A stretch of 64,000 nt of DNA, taken from NCBI GenBank assembly GCA_902516435.1, contig CABXYF010000001.1, forward strand, positions 1 to 64,000. Reading direction: 5' to 3'. The stretch is from an uncultured Pelagibacteraceae bacterium (GTDB taxonomy: Bacteria; Pseudomonadota; Alphaproteobacteria; Pelagibacterales; Pelagibacteraceae). A program made the position numbers and the translations under genes. The notes beneath the pieces are model-generated. The model saw only the letters and a program-made list of their open reading frames with translations, did not search any database and was not told where the DNA came from. Of the stretch, positions 31,545-42,670 are shown one piece after another; position 1 is the stretch's first letter; every line of letters starts with the position of its first letter.

Positions 31545-32525
31545 TTATTTATTAGTATTTCTTAGCATTTTTAAAATATTATTTAGCTCATGTGGTAAAT
31601 TTGAGGAAAAAATCATTTGTTGATTATTTTTTGGATGAACAAATCCTAAAGTCTTAGCATGCAAAAATTGTCTTAATAATTTAGATATTGAGACATGAAC
31701 TTCTAAATCAATGTTTGAGAGTTTTTTATATTTTTTTTTATATTTATCATCACCGACTATACTATTTCCTTTATAATTCATATGGACTCTTATCTGATGA
31801 GTGCGTCCTGTTTCTAATTTGCATTCTACTAAACTTAAAGTTGGAATTTTCTCATTTTGAAAAATTTCAATAGTTTTATAATTTGTTATTGCTTTTTTTC
31901 CTCTAGATACACTTACTTCCATTAACTGTCTATTTTTTGAACTTCGAGTAATAAAAGTTTCTATTCTTCCACTAGATGGTCTTAGTTTTCCCCATATTAA
32001 AAGTTGGTATTCTCGTATAATGGTATGCTCACTAAATTGCTTAGATAAATTTTCGTGTGAATAATTATTTTTAGCAATAACAACTAATCCTGAAGTATTT
32101 TTATCAATTCTATGAACAATGCCTGGTCTTAATTCGTCACCGATATTAGATAAAGATTTTTTGTTATAATTCATTAAAGCATTAACAATTGTTTTGTCAT
32201 AATTTCCAGCGCCTGGATGCATGATTATTCCAGCAGGCTTGTTAATTACTAGCAAATCTTCATCTTCGTACTCAATTTCTAATTTATAATTATATGGTTT
32301 TAACGATGCTGCTTCTGGTTTTGGGATTTCGAGAACCACCTGGTCTCCAGTATTAACTTTTTTAGAAGGATTTTTTATTATGATATTATTTAAAGTGAGT
32401 TTATCTCTTAGTATTAAGTTTTTGATTCTGGTTCTGCTAATTAACTTATTTCTTTGGTTGATTAAAATATCAACTCTTGAATTATTTTCTTCCTCTTGAA
32501 CAATAAAATTAATGTTTTTTTCCAT
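31545..32525 (-). CDS. rluD: RluD-like 23S rRNA pseudouridine synthase
   Basis: VINKPAGIIMHPGAGN, PGIVHRIDKNTSGLVVIAK, LETGRTHQIRVHM. Confidence 0.93.
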   Translation of the reverse strand: MEKNINFIVQEEENNSRVDILINQRNKLISRTRIKNLILRDKLTLNNIIIKNPSKKVNTGDQVVLEIPKPEAASLKPYNYKLEIEYEDEDLLVINKPAGIIMHPGAGNYDKTIVNALMNYNKKSLSNIGDELRPGIVHRIDKNTSGLVVIAKNNYSHENLSKQFSEHTIIREYQLLIWGKLRPSSGRIETFITRSSKNRQLMEVSVSRGKKAITNYKTIEIFQNEKIPTLSLVECKLETGRTHQIRVHMNYKGNSIVGDDKYKKKYKKLSNIDLEVHVSISKLLRQFLHAKTLGFVHPKNNQQMIFSSNLPHELNNILKMLRNTNK

Positions 32526-32548
32526 AAAATATAATATTAATACTATAT

Positions 32549-32625
32549 GCGCTTGTAGCTCAACTGGATAGAGCGCCTGACTTCGGATCAGGAGGTTCTG
32601 GGTTCGACTCCTAGCAGGCGCACCA
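32549..32625 (+). tRNA. tRNA-Arg (TCG anticodon)
   Basis: GCGCTTGTAGCTCAACTGGATAGAGCGCCTGACTTCGGATCAGGAGGTTCTGGGTTCGACTCCTAGCAGGCGCACCA; complete cloverleaf with CCA. Confidence 0.97.
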
Positions 32626-32626
32626 A

Positions 32627-33418
32627 TTATTCACCTATATTTATTAAAGTTCCTTTATCGCGTGCTCTATCAAACGAATGATAAAAAATCGATATTGCAA
32701 GAATTAGATAAAAAATATTGAAATAAAGAGCGTTAAAGATGTTTTCATAATCCACCTGACCGTTAACTAAAATATTTCTAGTTTCTTCAAATATATAAAC
32801 GAGAGGTAGAGCATAAGCTATAGACTGAAAGATACCTGGTAAAATTTCAACAGGGTAATAAATACAACCAAATGGAGCTAGCAAAAACATAGTAGACCAT
32901 GCGATGTTTTCAAAGGAAGGTCCGAATCTGAGTAGACCCGCAGATACAAGTATACCTAAAGTAATACCAAAAATATATAAACTTAAAAAAAGAAAAGCCA
33001 AAGGAAATCCTAATTCCAATAAAGATATACCAAACAGAGGAGAGGTGAGCAATATAGCTGGGACTAGCCCTATCAAGGCTCTTATTAAAGCAGTCACGAC
33101 TAAAGAAATAATAATTTCACTAATTTTCATAGGAGCGATGAACAGGTTGGTAAAATTTCTACTCCATATTTCCTCTAAAAATAGCATGTTAAAACCAATA
33201 CTTGTTCTAAATAAAAAATCGTAGAGAATTGCACAAGATAGAATTACACCTACAGCACCACTATAGTAAGTACTATGCTCTGCAAAAAAATTTGAAATAA
33301 ATCCCCATAAAGTTATTTGGATTGAAGGCCAATATATTAAATCAAGTATTCTGGGAAATGATCTAGATATTAAGTAAAAATGTCTTAAAAAAAGTCCATA
33401 AATTCTTGTAAAATTCAT
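32627..33418 (-). CDS. ABC-2 type transporter permease
   Basis: Six hydrophobic segments; overlaps start with upstream ATPase gene. Confidence 0.88.
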   Translation of the reverse strand: MNFTRIYGLFLRHFYLISRSFPRILDLIYWPSIQITLWGFISNFFAEHSTYYSGAVGVILSCAILYDFLFRTSIGFNMLFLEEIWSRNFTNLFIAPMKISEIIISLVVTALIRALIGLVPAILLTSPLFGISLLELGFPLAFLFLSLYIFGITLGILVSAGLLRFGPSFENIAWSTMFLLAPFGCIYYPVEILPGIFQSIAYALPLVYIFEETRNILVNGQVDYENIFNALYFNIFYLILAISIFYHSFDRARDKGTLINIGE

Positions 33419-34143
33419 TTTGTATTTCTCGCTATTTCTAAAAAAACTTCTTCTAGATTTTTTCTACCATGCTTTAATATTAAATCATCAGGTGTTCCTC
33501 TATCTACAATAATTCCATCTTTCATCATTAAGACAAAGTTACACAATCTTTTAACCTCATCCATATTATGAGAAGCAAGTAATACTGAAATTTTTTTTTC
33601 TTTTTTATAATTTTCTAAAAATGTTCTTATAAAATCACCCGTTTCTGGATCTAAAGAAGCTGTTGGCTCATCTAGTAGTAGAACTTTTGGATCATTAATT
33701 AATGCTTTTGCAAGACTAACTCTATTTTTTTGTCCCGAGGAAAGTTCGCCTGTTATTTTATTTAACAGATCAGACAATCTAAGTTTATCTGAAAGATAAT
33801 TAATTCGATTTTCTAATTGGTCAACATTATATAATTTGCCGTAAACAATTAAATTTTGTTTCACCTTTAATTTTTTTGGAAGTTCAATATAGGGAGATAT
33901 GAAATTCATTTTATGTAAAAGAGATATTTTGTTAGTCTCTATACTTTTTCCATTAATTAAAACTTGACCGTTGGTTGGTTTTAATAATCCCAATATCATT
34001 CCTATAGTTGTTGTCTTTCCACAACCATTTGGACCTAATAAGCCTACAATTTCATTTTCACCAATTTTAAAATTTATGTTACTGACGGCATTCTTTGATT
34101 TATATTTTTTTGAGAGATTTATTACTTCAATTGAATTTGTCAT
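33415..34143 (-). CDS. ABC transporter ATP-binding protein
   Basis: GLLGPNGCGKTTTIGMILG Walker A, LSSGQKNRVSLAKAL signature, LLLDEPTASLDPE. Confidence 0.95.
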   Translation of the reverse strand: MTNSIEVINLSKKYKSKNAVSNINFKIGENEIVGLLGPNGCGKTTTIGMILGLLKPTNGQVLINGKSIETNKISLLHKMNFISPYIELPKKLKVKQNLIVYGKLYNVDQLENRINYLSDKLRLSDLLNKITGELSSGQKNRVSLAKALINDPKVLLLDEPTASLDPETGDFIRTFLENYKKEKKISVLLASHNMDEVKRLCNFVLMMKDGIIVDRGTPDDLILKHGRKNLEEVFLEIARNTK

Positions 34144-35076
34144 TTAATATTTTGATGCCCTCTCTAACCGATCATTAATTGTTTGTCCTATCCCAATATT
34201 AGGAATTTTTTCAACAGCAATTTTTTTGTATCCTTTATTTTTGATTTTTCTTATGAGAGGATATAAATTTCTTGCAGCTTTGATCAAATTATTATTTTTG
34301 CTAAGAAAGAAATAATTTTTGGAATTTGTTTTTCTTTTTTTTATTAATACAAATGCTTCTCCTTCATTTGGTTTTTTTACATTCATCCTTAAAGGTATTC
34401 CAGGAGAATAATGAAGAGAAAACAGACCTGGTGAAATTTTGTTCTTAGATTTATTCTTAATTAATATTTGTTTTTTTATTATTTTTTTGATTTTTGAAAC
34501 ACTTAAACCTCCAAGCCTTAATATTGATGGAGTATCTGTAAGTTTAATAATTGTAGACTCAACTCCAATTGAACATCTTCCCCCTTTAAGTATGTATTTT
34601 AATTTTCTTCCAAATTCTTCTTTTACATCGGAGGGCTGTACTGAGCTCAGTTTTGAGGAAATATTTGCACTTGGTGCAGCTAATGGATAACTTAAAACTT
34701 TAAGCAATTTTCGAAGCAGTTTATGTTTGGGAAATCTAATAGCAACTGTATTTTTATTATTGGTAACAAATTTTGATATTTTTGAATTTTTTTTTAATTT
34801 TAAAACATATGTTATTGGACCAGGTGAAAATTTATTATACAGTTTTTTAAAATCCTCATTAATTATACAATCGTGTTCGAGAGCCTTGAGATTATAGTAG
34901 TGAACAATTAGAGGGTTGTTAGAAGGTCTTTTCTTTAATTTGAATATTTTTTTTGCAGAGAAATCAGAATAAGCATTTCCAGCTAATCCATAAACTGTTT
35001 CTGTTGGTACTGCTATACATTCGTTACTGTCTAAATATTTTTTTGCTTTTTTGATATTTGATTGATTAGATTTCAT
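34144..35076 (-). CDS. tsaC: L-threonylcarbamoyladenylate synthase (Sua5/YciO/YrdC)
   Basis: VPTETVYGLAGNAYS, KKRPSNNPLIVHY; C-terminal Sua5 domain PGLFSLHYSP; internal ATG at 35076 avoids overlap with xseB. Confidence 0.88.
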   Translation of the reverse strand: MKSNQSNIKKAKKYLDSNECIAVPTETVYGLAGNAYSDFSAKKIFKLKKRPSNNPLIVHYYNLKALEHDCIINEDFKKLYNKFSPGPITYVLKLKKNSKISKFVTNNKNTVAIRFPKHKLLRKLLKVLSYPLAAPSANISSKLSSVQPSDVKEEFGRKLKYILKGGRCSIGVESTIIKLTDTPSILRLGGLSVSKIKKIIKKQILIKNKSKNKISPGLFSLHYSPGIPLRMNVKKPNEGEAFVLIKKRKTNSKNYFFLSKNNNLIKAARNLYPLIRKIKNKGYKKIAVEKIPNIGIGQTINDRLERASKY

Positions 35077-35093
35077 GTAATAATTATTAATAT

Positions 35094-35336
35094 ATGAAAG
35101 AAAAAAATTTACCACTTGATTATCAACACAGCTCTTTAGAGGAGCTCACTGAAAAAGCAAATAGTATAATTGAGTCATTAGAGAATGAAAAAAATTTAGA
35201 TAATTCTGTTGATAGTTATCAAGAGTTATTAAAATTAAATAATCTTATTGAAAAAAAATTTCAAAAAAATCTCAAATCTATAAGTGAAACTACAAATAAT
35301 AAAATCAAGGAAATTGTAAAAAAAAATGAAAAATGA
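35094..35336 (+). CDS. xseB: Exodeoxyribonuclease VII small subunit
   Basis: 80 aa; SSLEELTEKANSIIESLENEKNLDNSVDSYQELLKL; followed by ispA-dxs. Confidence 0.85.
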   Translation: MKEKNLPLDYQHSSLEELTEKANSIIESLENEKNLDNSVDSYQELLKLNNLIEKKFQKNLKSISETTNNKIKEIVKKNEK

Positions 35337-36198
35337 AGTTAATAAAATTGCAAAAGATACAAATTATTTTTTAAAAAAATTTATTAATAATCAGAATAGC
35401 TCTCAACTTATCAGCGCGATGAAATATAGTTTATTTCCTGGAGGAAAGAAAATTAGATCAAAAATACTAATAGACTTTGGTTCTTTATTTTCAATTAGAT
35501 ACAAAACTTTAGTACAGATTGGTGCAGCAGTAGAATGTATTCACGCTTATTCTCTTATTCATGATGATTTACCTTGTATGGATAATGACAAAATTAGGCG
35601 GGGAAAAGCATCAACACACATAAAATATGGAGAGTCTACAGCAGTGCTAGCTGGTAATTCACTTTTGATAATGGCATTTGAAATTTTATCAAATAAAAAT
35701 TTAGATTTATCTGAAAAGACTAAAGTTAACTTAATAAAAAAATTATCTGAATGCTCAGGACATCTTGGTATAGCGGGTGGTCAATACCTAGATTTAGATT
35801 ATGAGAAAAAAAAAGTATCGAGGAGTAAGATTATTAATATGGAAATTAAAAAAACAGGAATGTTATTTAGTTTTTGTTGTGTAGCCCCAGCAATAATAAA
35901 AAATAAAAAAAACTTAGAGATTAGGTTTTTTGAAAATATTGGATATGATATAGGCTTATTATTTCAAATTTCTGACGACCTAATTGACCATAAGGGAAAT
36001 TCAAAAATAGCTGGTAAAAAAACAGGAAAAGATCAAAAAAAAGGTAAAGCAACACTTATTGGTTTACTTGGTTATAATAATGCAGTTAAATATTGTAATA
36101 GTTTGATTAAAAATATTAACAAAAAATTACAAAAATATGGTTCTAATTCAAAAAGCATAAAACAAACTTTGGAAAATATTTTAAACAGAGATAGATGA
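35326..36198 (+). CDS. ispA: Polyprenyl (farnesyl/geranyl) diphosphate synthase
   Basis: [13 protein letters not shown] first Asp-rich motif, QISDDLID second motif. Confidence 0.93.
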   Translation: MKNEVNKIAKDTNYFLKKFINNQNSSQLISAMKYSLFPGGKKIRSKILIDFGSLFSIRYKTLVQIGAAVECIHAYSLIHDDLPCMDNDKIRRGKASTHIKYGESTAVLAGNSLLIMAFEILSNKNLDLSEKTKVNLIKKLSECSGHLGIAGGQYLDLDYEKKKVSRSKIINMEIKKTGMLFSFCCVAPAIIKNKKNLEIRFFENIGYDIGLLFQISDDLIDHKGNSKIAGKKTGKDQKKGKATLIGLLGYNNAVKYCNSLIKNINKKLQKYGSNSKSIKQTLENILNRDR

Positions 36199-38111
36199 TA
36201 CACAAAAGCACATTTTTAAAAGATATAAATTTCCCATCTGATTTAAGGAAAATTACTGAAAAGGATTTACCAAAAGTTGCAAATGAAGTTAGAAATGAAA
36301 TGATAGATGCTGTATCTAAAACAGGTGGTCATCTAGGTGCAGGCTTAGGTGTTGTAGAACTAACTGTAGCACTTCATTATGTATTTGATACACCGAATGA
36401 TAAATTAATTTGGGATGTAGGACATCAATCCTATCCACACAAAATTTTAACAGGAAGAAAACATAAAATTAGAACATTAAGACAAGGTAATGGATTATCA
36501 GGCTTTACAAAAAGAACTGAAAGTGAATATGATCCTTTTGGTGCCGCTCATAGTTCAACATCAATTTCTTCTGCACTAGGTATAGCTGAGGCAAATAAAT
36601 TGGAAAACAAATCTTCAAATGTAATTGCAGTAATAGGAGACGGTGCGATGAGTGCTGGTATGGCTTATGAGGCAATGAATAACGCAGGTGCTTCAAAAAC
36701 AAAAATGATCGTTATTTTAAATGACAACGATATGTCTATCGCAAAACCTGTTGGAGCGATGAGAACATATCTTGCAAAATTATTGACTGGAAAAATATAT
36801 TTTAGTTTTAGAGAGACTATTAAATTAATTACTTCTGCATTTTCAAAGAGGTTTAGTGCGAAGGCAGGAAAAGCAGAGGATTTCTTAAGATCTGCATTTA
36901 CCGGTGGCACTATGTTTAATTCATTAGGTTTTTATTATGTGGGACCAATTGATGGACATGATTTATCAACTCTAATTCCAATTTTAAAAAATGCAAAGGA
37001 TTCAAATCATGAAGGTCCAATTATGATCCATATTAAAACACAAAAAGGTAAAGGGTATAGTTACGCAGAAAAAGCCAAAGATCATTATCATGGAGTTTCG
37101 AAATTCAATGTAGACACTGGAGAACAGAATAAAAGCGGATCTAATTTACCATCTTATACAAAAGTATTTGCTAATACTCTTATAAAGCATGCAAAAAAAG
37201 ATAGTAAAATAGTTGGAATAACAGCAGCTATGCCTGGTGGAACAGGAATGGATGTATTTGGCAAAGAGTTTCCAAAAAGAATGTTTGATGTTGGTATAGC
37301 TGAGCAGCATGCCGTAACATTTGCCGCTGGTATGGCAACAGAAGGATACAAGCCCTATGCTGCAATTTACTCAACTTTTTTACAAAGAGCTTACGATCAA
37401 GTAGTTCATGATGTAGCTATTCAAAGCTTACCAGTAAGATTTGCAATTGATAGAGCTGGATTAGTTGGGGCTGATGGATCAACACACGCTGGTTCATTTG
37501 ATATTACTTATTTATCAACTTTACCAAATTTTATTGTAATGGCTGCAAGTGATGAAGCTGAACTGGTTAAAATGATAAATACTTCAGTAGATATTGATGA
37601 TAGACCGAGTGCAATCAGATACCCAAGAGGAGTAGGTGTTGGAGTTGAACTTCCATCAATAGAAGAAAAAATTGAAATTGGAAAAGGAAGAATAATTCAA
37701 AATGGAAGTCAAGTATGCCTTTTAAGCTTAGGAACAAGACTTGAAGAATGCAAACTAGCAGCAGAACATTTAAAACAAAAAGGAGTTTCAACTACTATTG
37801 TTGATGCAAGATTTGCTAAACCTTTAGACGAAGAATTAATTATTAAATGTGCTAGAGAGCATGAAATTTTATTCTCTATTGAAGAGGGTTCAATTGGAGG
37901 ATTCGGTTCACATGTAAAAAACTTACTTGCTGAGAGAGGGATATTTGACAAAGGTTTAAAGTTTAGATCAATGAATTTACCAGACAAGTTTATTGAACAA
38001 GATACCCCCAACAAAATGTATGAAATTGCTGGATTAAATGCTTCTCAAATTTCCAAGAAAATTTTAGATATTTTATTTAATAAAAATTCTATCAAAGTTG
38101 TAAAAAATTAA
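36195..38111 (+). CDS. dxs: 1-deoxy-D-xylulose-5-phosphate synthase
   Basis: [44 protein letters not shown]. Confidence 0.98.
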   Translation: MIHKSTFLKDINFPSDLRKITEKDLPKVANEVRNEMIDAVSKTGGHLGAGLGVVELTVALHYVFDTPNDKLIWDVGHQSYPHKILTGRKHKIRTLRQGNGLSGFTKRTESEYDPFGAAHSSTSISSALGIAEANKLENKSSNVIAVIGDGAMSAGMAYEAMNNAGASKTKMIVILNDNDMSIAKPVGAMRTYLAKLLTGKIYFSFRETIKLITSAFSKRFSAKAGKAEDFLRSAFTGGTMFNSLGFYYVGPIDGHDLSTLIPILKNAKDSNHEGPIMIHIKTQKGKGYSYAEKAKDHYHGVSKFNVDTGEQNKSGSNLPSYTKVFANTLIKHAKKDSKIVGITAAMPGGTGMDVFGKEFPKRMFDVGIAEQHAVTFAAGMATEGYKPYAAIYSTFLQRAYDQVVHDVAIQSLPVRFAIDRAGLVGADGSTHAGSFDITYLSTLPNFIVMAASDEAELVKMINTSVDIDDRPSAIRYPRGVGVGVELPSIEEKIEIGKGRIIQNGSQVCLLSLGTRLEECKLAAEHLKQKGVSTTIVDARFAKPLDEELIIKCAREHEILFSIEEGSIGGFGSHVKNLLAERGIFDKGLKFRSMNLPDKFIEQDTPNKMYEIAGLNASQISKKILDILFNKNSIKVVKN

Positions 38112-38116
38112 TTGTT

Positions 38117-39199
38117 CTACTGACACTGAGCTTTATTCATTAGATAGTGATCTAATAAAACACAATTCATCATTGCCTCACCAACAGGTACAGCTCTTAT
38201 TCCAACACATGGATCATGCCTTCCTGTAACAGATATTGTTGTATTTTTTCCAAATTTATCGACAGTATTTCTAGTTGTTAAGATTGAAGATGTTGGTTTT
38301 ACCGCAAATGAAGCAATAATTTCTTGTCCAGTTGATATACCACCCAATACTCCACCAGCATTATTTGACTTAAACTTTAATTTTTTACCTTTTTGTGAAA
38401 TTTCATCTGAGTTTTGTTCACCACTTAGTTGTGCAGAGTTCATACCCGCGCCAATATTAACTCCTTTAACAGCATTAATACTCATGAAACTAGCTGCTAT
38501 ATCAGAGTCTAGTTTTGAGTAAATGGGTGCGCCCAATCCTACTGGAATTCCTCTCGCTCTTATTTCAATCACTGCACCACATGATGATCCAGATTTTCTT
38601 ACTCCTAACAAATATTTTTCCCAAAGTTTAATCATCGATTTATCAGGACAAAAAAATGGATTTTTTGAAATTATTTTGTCATTCCATTTGTTAGTATCGC
38701 ACCCTAATATACCTAATTGCGTGACTGCACCAACAACTTTGAATTTTTTACCTAATTTATTTTGTAAGACCAACTTAGCTATTGCACCAGCTGCAACTCT
38801 TGATGCAGTTTCTCTTGCAGATGATCTTCCACCACCTCTATAGTCTCTAATTCCATATTTTTTGAAGTAAGTAAAGTCAGCGTGTCCAGGTCTAAATTTA
38901 TCCTTAATTTTTCCATAATCCTTAGATCTCATATCTTTATTATAAATAATTAAGGATATTGGTGTACCAGTAGTTCTACCTTCAAAAATTCCAGATAATA
39001 TTTGAACTTTATCGTCCTCTTTTCTTTGTGTTGTAAATTTTGATTGTCCTGGTTTTCTCTTATCCAGTTCTTTTTGTATATCTTTTTCACTTAAATTAAT
39101 ATTTGGTGGGCATCCATCAACGATACAGCCAATAGCAGGACCATGAGATTCACCCCAAGTAGAGAAACGAAATAGCTTTCCAAATGTATTAAATGACAT
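38117..39199 (-). CDS. aroC: Chorismate synthase
   Basis: [64 protein letters not shown]. Confidence 0.98.
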   Translation of the reverse strand: MSFNTFGKLFRFSTWGESHGPAIGCIVDGCPPNINLSEKDIQKELDKRKPGQSKFTTQRKEDDKVQILSGIFEGRTTGTPISLIIYNKDMRSKDYGKIKDKFRPGHADFTYFKKYGIRDYRGGGRSSARETASRVAAGAIAKLVLQNKLGKKFKVVGAVTQLGILGCDTNKWNDKIISKNPFFCPDKSMIKLWEKYLLGVRKSGSSCGAVIEIRARGIPVGLGAPIYSKLDSDIAASFMSINAVKGVNIGAGMNSAQLSGEQNSDEISQKGKKLKFKSNNAGGVLGGISTGQEIIASFAVKPTSSILTTRNTVDKFGKNTTISVTGRHDPCVGIRAVPVGEAMMNCVLLDHYLMNKAQCQ

Positions 39200-39232
39200 T
39201 ATTTATATTATATAGATTATTTTGTTTAAATT

Positions 39233-39859
39233 ATGAATCAAAAAAACTCACTTGGGCTTAATAATTGTTTTATGGATTTAGATGATCCAATACATTTATT
39301 CGATACTTGGATGGAAGAGGCAAAAAAAACTGAGCCAAACGACCCAAACGCAGTAGCGTTAGCAACATCAAATAAAAATAATGTCCCCTCTGTAAGAATG
39401 GTCTTACTAAAAGACTTCAATCAAAATGGATTTGTATTTTATACAAATTTAGATAGTCAAAAAGGACATGAATTAAAACAAAATCCAAATGTAGCAATGT
39501 GTTTTCATTGGAAAAGTTTACTAAGACAAATTAGAGTTAATGGCACAGTTTCATTGGTGCCCAATGAGGTTGCAGATAATTACTATAATTCAAGAAGTTA
39601 TGAAAGCAGAATTGGAGCATGGGCATCTAGACAGAGTAAGGAACTAAAAGATAGAGAACAGTTAGACAATTCTATCGAAGAATACAAAAAAAAATATGCA
39701 GATAAGAATAAGGTTCCACGACCAAATTATTGGTCAGGATGGAACTTATCTCCCTCAAGTATTGAATTTTGGCTTGACGGAGATAATAGAATTCATGAAA
39801 GATTAAAATATACGAAAAATTCTAAAGGAGAATGGATCAGATCTCTTTTGAGTCCTTAA
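39233..39859 (+). CDS. pdxH: Pyridoxamine 5'-phosphate oxidase
   Basis: VRMVLLKDFNQNGFVFYTNLDSQKGHELKQNP, RPNYWSGWNLSPSSIEFWLDGDNRIHERL. Confidence 0.96.
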   Translation: MNQKNSLGLNNCFMDLDDPIHLFDTWMEEAKKTEPNDPNAVALATSNKNNVPSVRMVLLKDFNQNGFVFYTNLDSQKGHELKQNPNVAMCFHWKSLLRQIRVNGTVSLVPNEVADNYYNSRSYESRIGAWASRQSKELKDREQLDNSIEEYKKKYADKNKVPRPNYWSGWNLSPSSIEFWLDGDNRIHERLKYTKNSKGEWIRSLLSP

Positions 39860-40869
39860 AAACTTCTAGATAAACTAAATGTTGTTAGATTTTTTAGAAT
39901 TTCTTTTTCTTTAGTATCTTCAAAAGCAGTCAATGAATTTGAAGCAAGATTAATATAATGTTGAGCTTTCTGGTAGCACTCATTTATAATTTTGTACTTA
40001 TTAATTAAAGCAATTATTTTATCTAAATCATCTTTATCTCTAGTATTTTTACTGAACATATTAATTAAGTTATTTTTTTCTTCGATCTCTAGCTTTTGAT
40101 AAAGTAATATTATTGGAAGTGTAATTTTTCCTTCAAAAAAATCTTGTCCTATTTTCTTTCCAAATAATTTAAGTTCAGCGTTGTAATCAAGTGTATCATC
40201 GGCAATTTGGAAAGTAAGTCCAAGATTTCTACCATAAAATTCAAGTGCATCTTTTTCTTTTTTATTACTATCAGATAAAATTGCACCAACTTTTGTAGCT
40301 GCTGCAAACAATTCAGCAGTTTTTGCAGAAATAATTTTTAGATAAGTCTCTTCCAACATATCAACTTCACCTTTATGTTGAAGCTGTAAAACTTCTCCTT
40401 GAGCTATTTTTGATGAAGTAGATGATAATAATTTCAGAACTTCTATGTTGCCATCTTCAACCATCATCTCAAAGCATCTACTTAGCAAATAGTCACCCAC
40501 TAAAACTGACGAATGATTATTCCAAACTTTATTTAAAGTTTTCTTTCCTCTCCTAACTTCACCCTTATCTATAACATCATCATGCATTAAAGTTGCACTA
40601 TGAATTAATTCAACACATGCTGCTAAATTCACATCTCTTGAACCTTTTTTATAACCACATAATTTTGCAGATCCTAAAGTCAGAAGAGCTCTCAGCCTTT
40701 TTCCACCAGTTTTCATATGATAGTCAGTCATTTTTTGAACTAGTTCTACATCACTAATTAATTTGGTTTTAATTTTTTCCTCAGTTAAAATAAGCTTGTC
40801 CTCAAGAGAATCTTTTAACTGAAAATATGAATTATTTATCTGATTTTTAAGCTGAACAACTGATCCCAT
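39856..40869 (-). CDS. ispB: Long-chain polyprenyl diphosphate synthase (octaprenyl-type)
   Basis: GGKRLRALL, HSATLMHDDVIDKGEVRRGKKTLN, QIADDTLDY. Confidence 0.92.
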   Translation of the reverse strand: MGSVVQLKNQINNSYFQLKDSLEDKLILTEEKIKTKLISDVELVQKMTDYHMKTGGKRLRALLTLGSAKLCGYKKGSRDVNLAACVELIHSATLMHDDVIDKGEVRRGKKTLNKVWNNHSSVLVGDYLLSRCFEMMVEDGNIEVLKLLSSTSSKIAQGEVLQLQHKGEVDMLEETYLKIISAKTAELFAAATKVGAILSDSNKKEKDALEFYGRNLGLTFQIADDTLDYNAELKLFGKKIGQDFFEGKITLPIILLYQKLEIEEKNNLINMFSKNTRDKDDLDKIIALINKYKIINECYQKAQHYINLASNSLTAFEDTKEKEILKNLTTFSLSRSF

Positions 40870-40983
40870 ATATAATTTAAACTAGTATAATTAACTTTTA
40901 TTTATTACTTATCAATTGACGCACCTTATTCTTCAATTATAAGTAGTCTTTATATTCAATTAATAATTCTATAAGAAATATTT

Positions 40984-41787
40984 ATGTTCTCTTTTTTTAA
41001 AAAGAAAAAAATAGTAGCTCATTTAAAGCTTAGTGGTGTGATAGGAAATGCAGGAAAATTTAAACAAGGGATAGATTTTGCTGGCCAAGAAGAGATAATT
41101 AAAAAAGCTTTTTCATTGAAAAAAGCCAAATGTGTTGCAATTACTATAAATTCACCAGGTGGATCTCCTGTTCAATCCCATCTAATTTATAGTTTTATAA
41201 GACAGCAAGCAAAAAAAAATAAGAAACAAGTAATTGTATTTGCAGAGGATGTAGCTGCCTCCGGAGGCTATCTTATTGCATGTGCTGGGGACGAAATTTA
41301 TGCAAACTCAAGTTCTATTATAGGATCAATTGGAGTTATTTATTCGTCATTTGGTTTTACAGAATTAATAAAAAAAATTGGTGTAGAGAGAAGAGTTCAT
41401 ACAGCTGGTAAAAATAAAAGTACTCTTGATCCTTTTCTTGAAGAAAAAAATGAAGATATAGAGAGACTTAAAAACATTCAGTTAGATTTACACAAAGATT
41501 TTATTGATGTTGTTGAAAAAAGTAGAGGTACTAAATTAAAAAAATCTGAAGTTGAACTTTTCTCGGGTGAATTTTGGTCAGGTAGTAAATCAAAAACATT
41601 GGGATTAGTAGATGGAATAGGAAACGCTCATGAAATCTTGAAAGAAAAATTTGGAGATGATGTAATAATTAAAAAATTTGAAAAGACCAAAGGATGGTTA
41701 AGTCAAAAACTTTCTTCCTCTAATCAAATAGATCAATTTGCAAATATTTTAGATGAGAGGTCAATCTGGCAAAGATATGGTTTCTAA
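40984..41787 (+). CDS. S49 family signal peptide peptidase (SppA/SohB-like)
   Basis: [46 protein letters not shown]. Confidence 0.93.
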   Translation: MFSFFKKKKIVAHLKLSGVIGNAGKFKQGIDFAGQEEIIKKAFSLKKAKCVAITINSPGGSPVQSHLIYSFIRQQAKKNKKQVIVFAEDVAASGGYLIACAGDEIYANSSSIIGSIGVIYSSFGFTELIKKIGVERRVHTAGKNKSTLDPFLEEKNEDIERLKNIQLDLHKDFIDVVEKSRGTKLKKSEVELFSGEFWSGSKSKTLGLVDGIGNAHEILKEKFGDDVIIKKFEKTKGWLSQKLSSSNQIDQFANILDERSIWQRYGF

Positions 41788-42667
41788 AAATAAAAATAAA
41801 AAAAAACAAAAACCAAAATTTCAAACTTTTCAAGAAACTATTTTAAATCTTCAAAAATTTTGGAGTAAACAAGGGTGTATTATTCTTCAGCCGTACGACA
41901 TGGAAGTTGGAGCTGGTACGTTCCATCCTGCTACAACTCTTAGATCGTTGGGCACCCAACCTTGGAAAGTCGCTTATGTTCAACCATCAAGAAGACCAAC
42001 TGACGGTAGATATGGTGAAAATCCTAATAGACTTCAACATTATTATCAGTTTCAAGTTTTGATTAAACCTTCTCCTGAAAATATAAAAAAGCTATATCTA
42101 AATAGTCTTACTACAATTGGAATTCATCACAATGATCATGATATAAGATTCGTTGAAGATGACTGGGAAAGTCCTACATTAGGTGCAGCCGGTTTAGGTT
42201 GGGAAGTTTGGTGTGATGGAATGGAAATTACTCAATTCACTTACTTTCAACAGATGGCCGGTTATGAATGTAAACCAGTTTCAGTAGAAATTACTTATGG
42301 TTTAGAGAGGATCTGTATGTTTACCCAACAACAAAAAAATGTTTATGATTTATTATGGAATGATGAGGATATAAAATACGGAGAAGTTTTTCACCAGGCT
42401 GAAAAAGAGTTTTCTGCTTATAATTTCGAGCATGCCAATGTCGAACAATTATTCAAAATGTTTGATATGCATGAGTCAGAAGCAAAATCATTAGTTGAAA
42501 AAAAAGTTTCACTACCTGCGTATGATCAATGTTTAAAAGCAAGCCACGTATTTAACATTTTAGATGCTAGGGGAGCAATAAGTGTTGCACAAAGAGCAGG
42601 TTATATTGGAAGAATTCGTGACATCACTAAGTCTGCTGTTGGGATTTGGATAGATAGTCAAAATTAA
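41777..42667 (+). CDS. glyQ: Glycyl-tRNA synthetase alpha subunit
   Basis: [45 protein letters not shown] 41777 chosen as more plausible start. Confidence 0.96.
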   Translation: MVSKNKNKKKQKPKFQTFQETILNLQKFWSKQGCIILQPYDMEVGAGTFHPATTLRSLGTQPWKVAYVQPSRRPTDGRYGENPNRLQHYYQFQVLIKPSPENIKKLYLNSLTTIGIHHNDHDIRFVEDDWESPTLGAAGLGWEVWCDGMEITQFTYFQQMAGYECKPVSVEITYGLERICMFTQQQKNVYDLLWNDEDIKYGEVFHQAEKEFSAYNFEHANVEQLFKMFDMHESEAKSLVEKKVSLPAYDQCLKASHVFNILDARGAISVAQRAGYIGRIRDITKSAVGIWIDSQN

Positions 42668-42670
42668 AAA

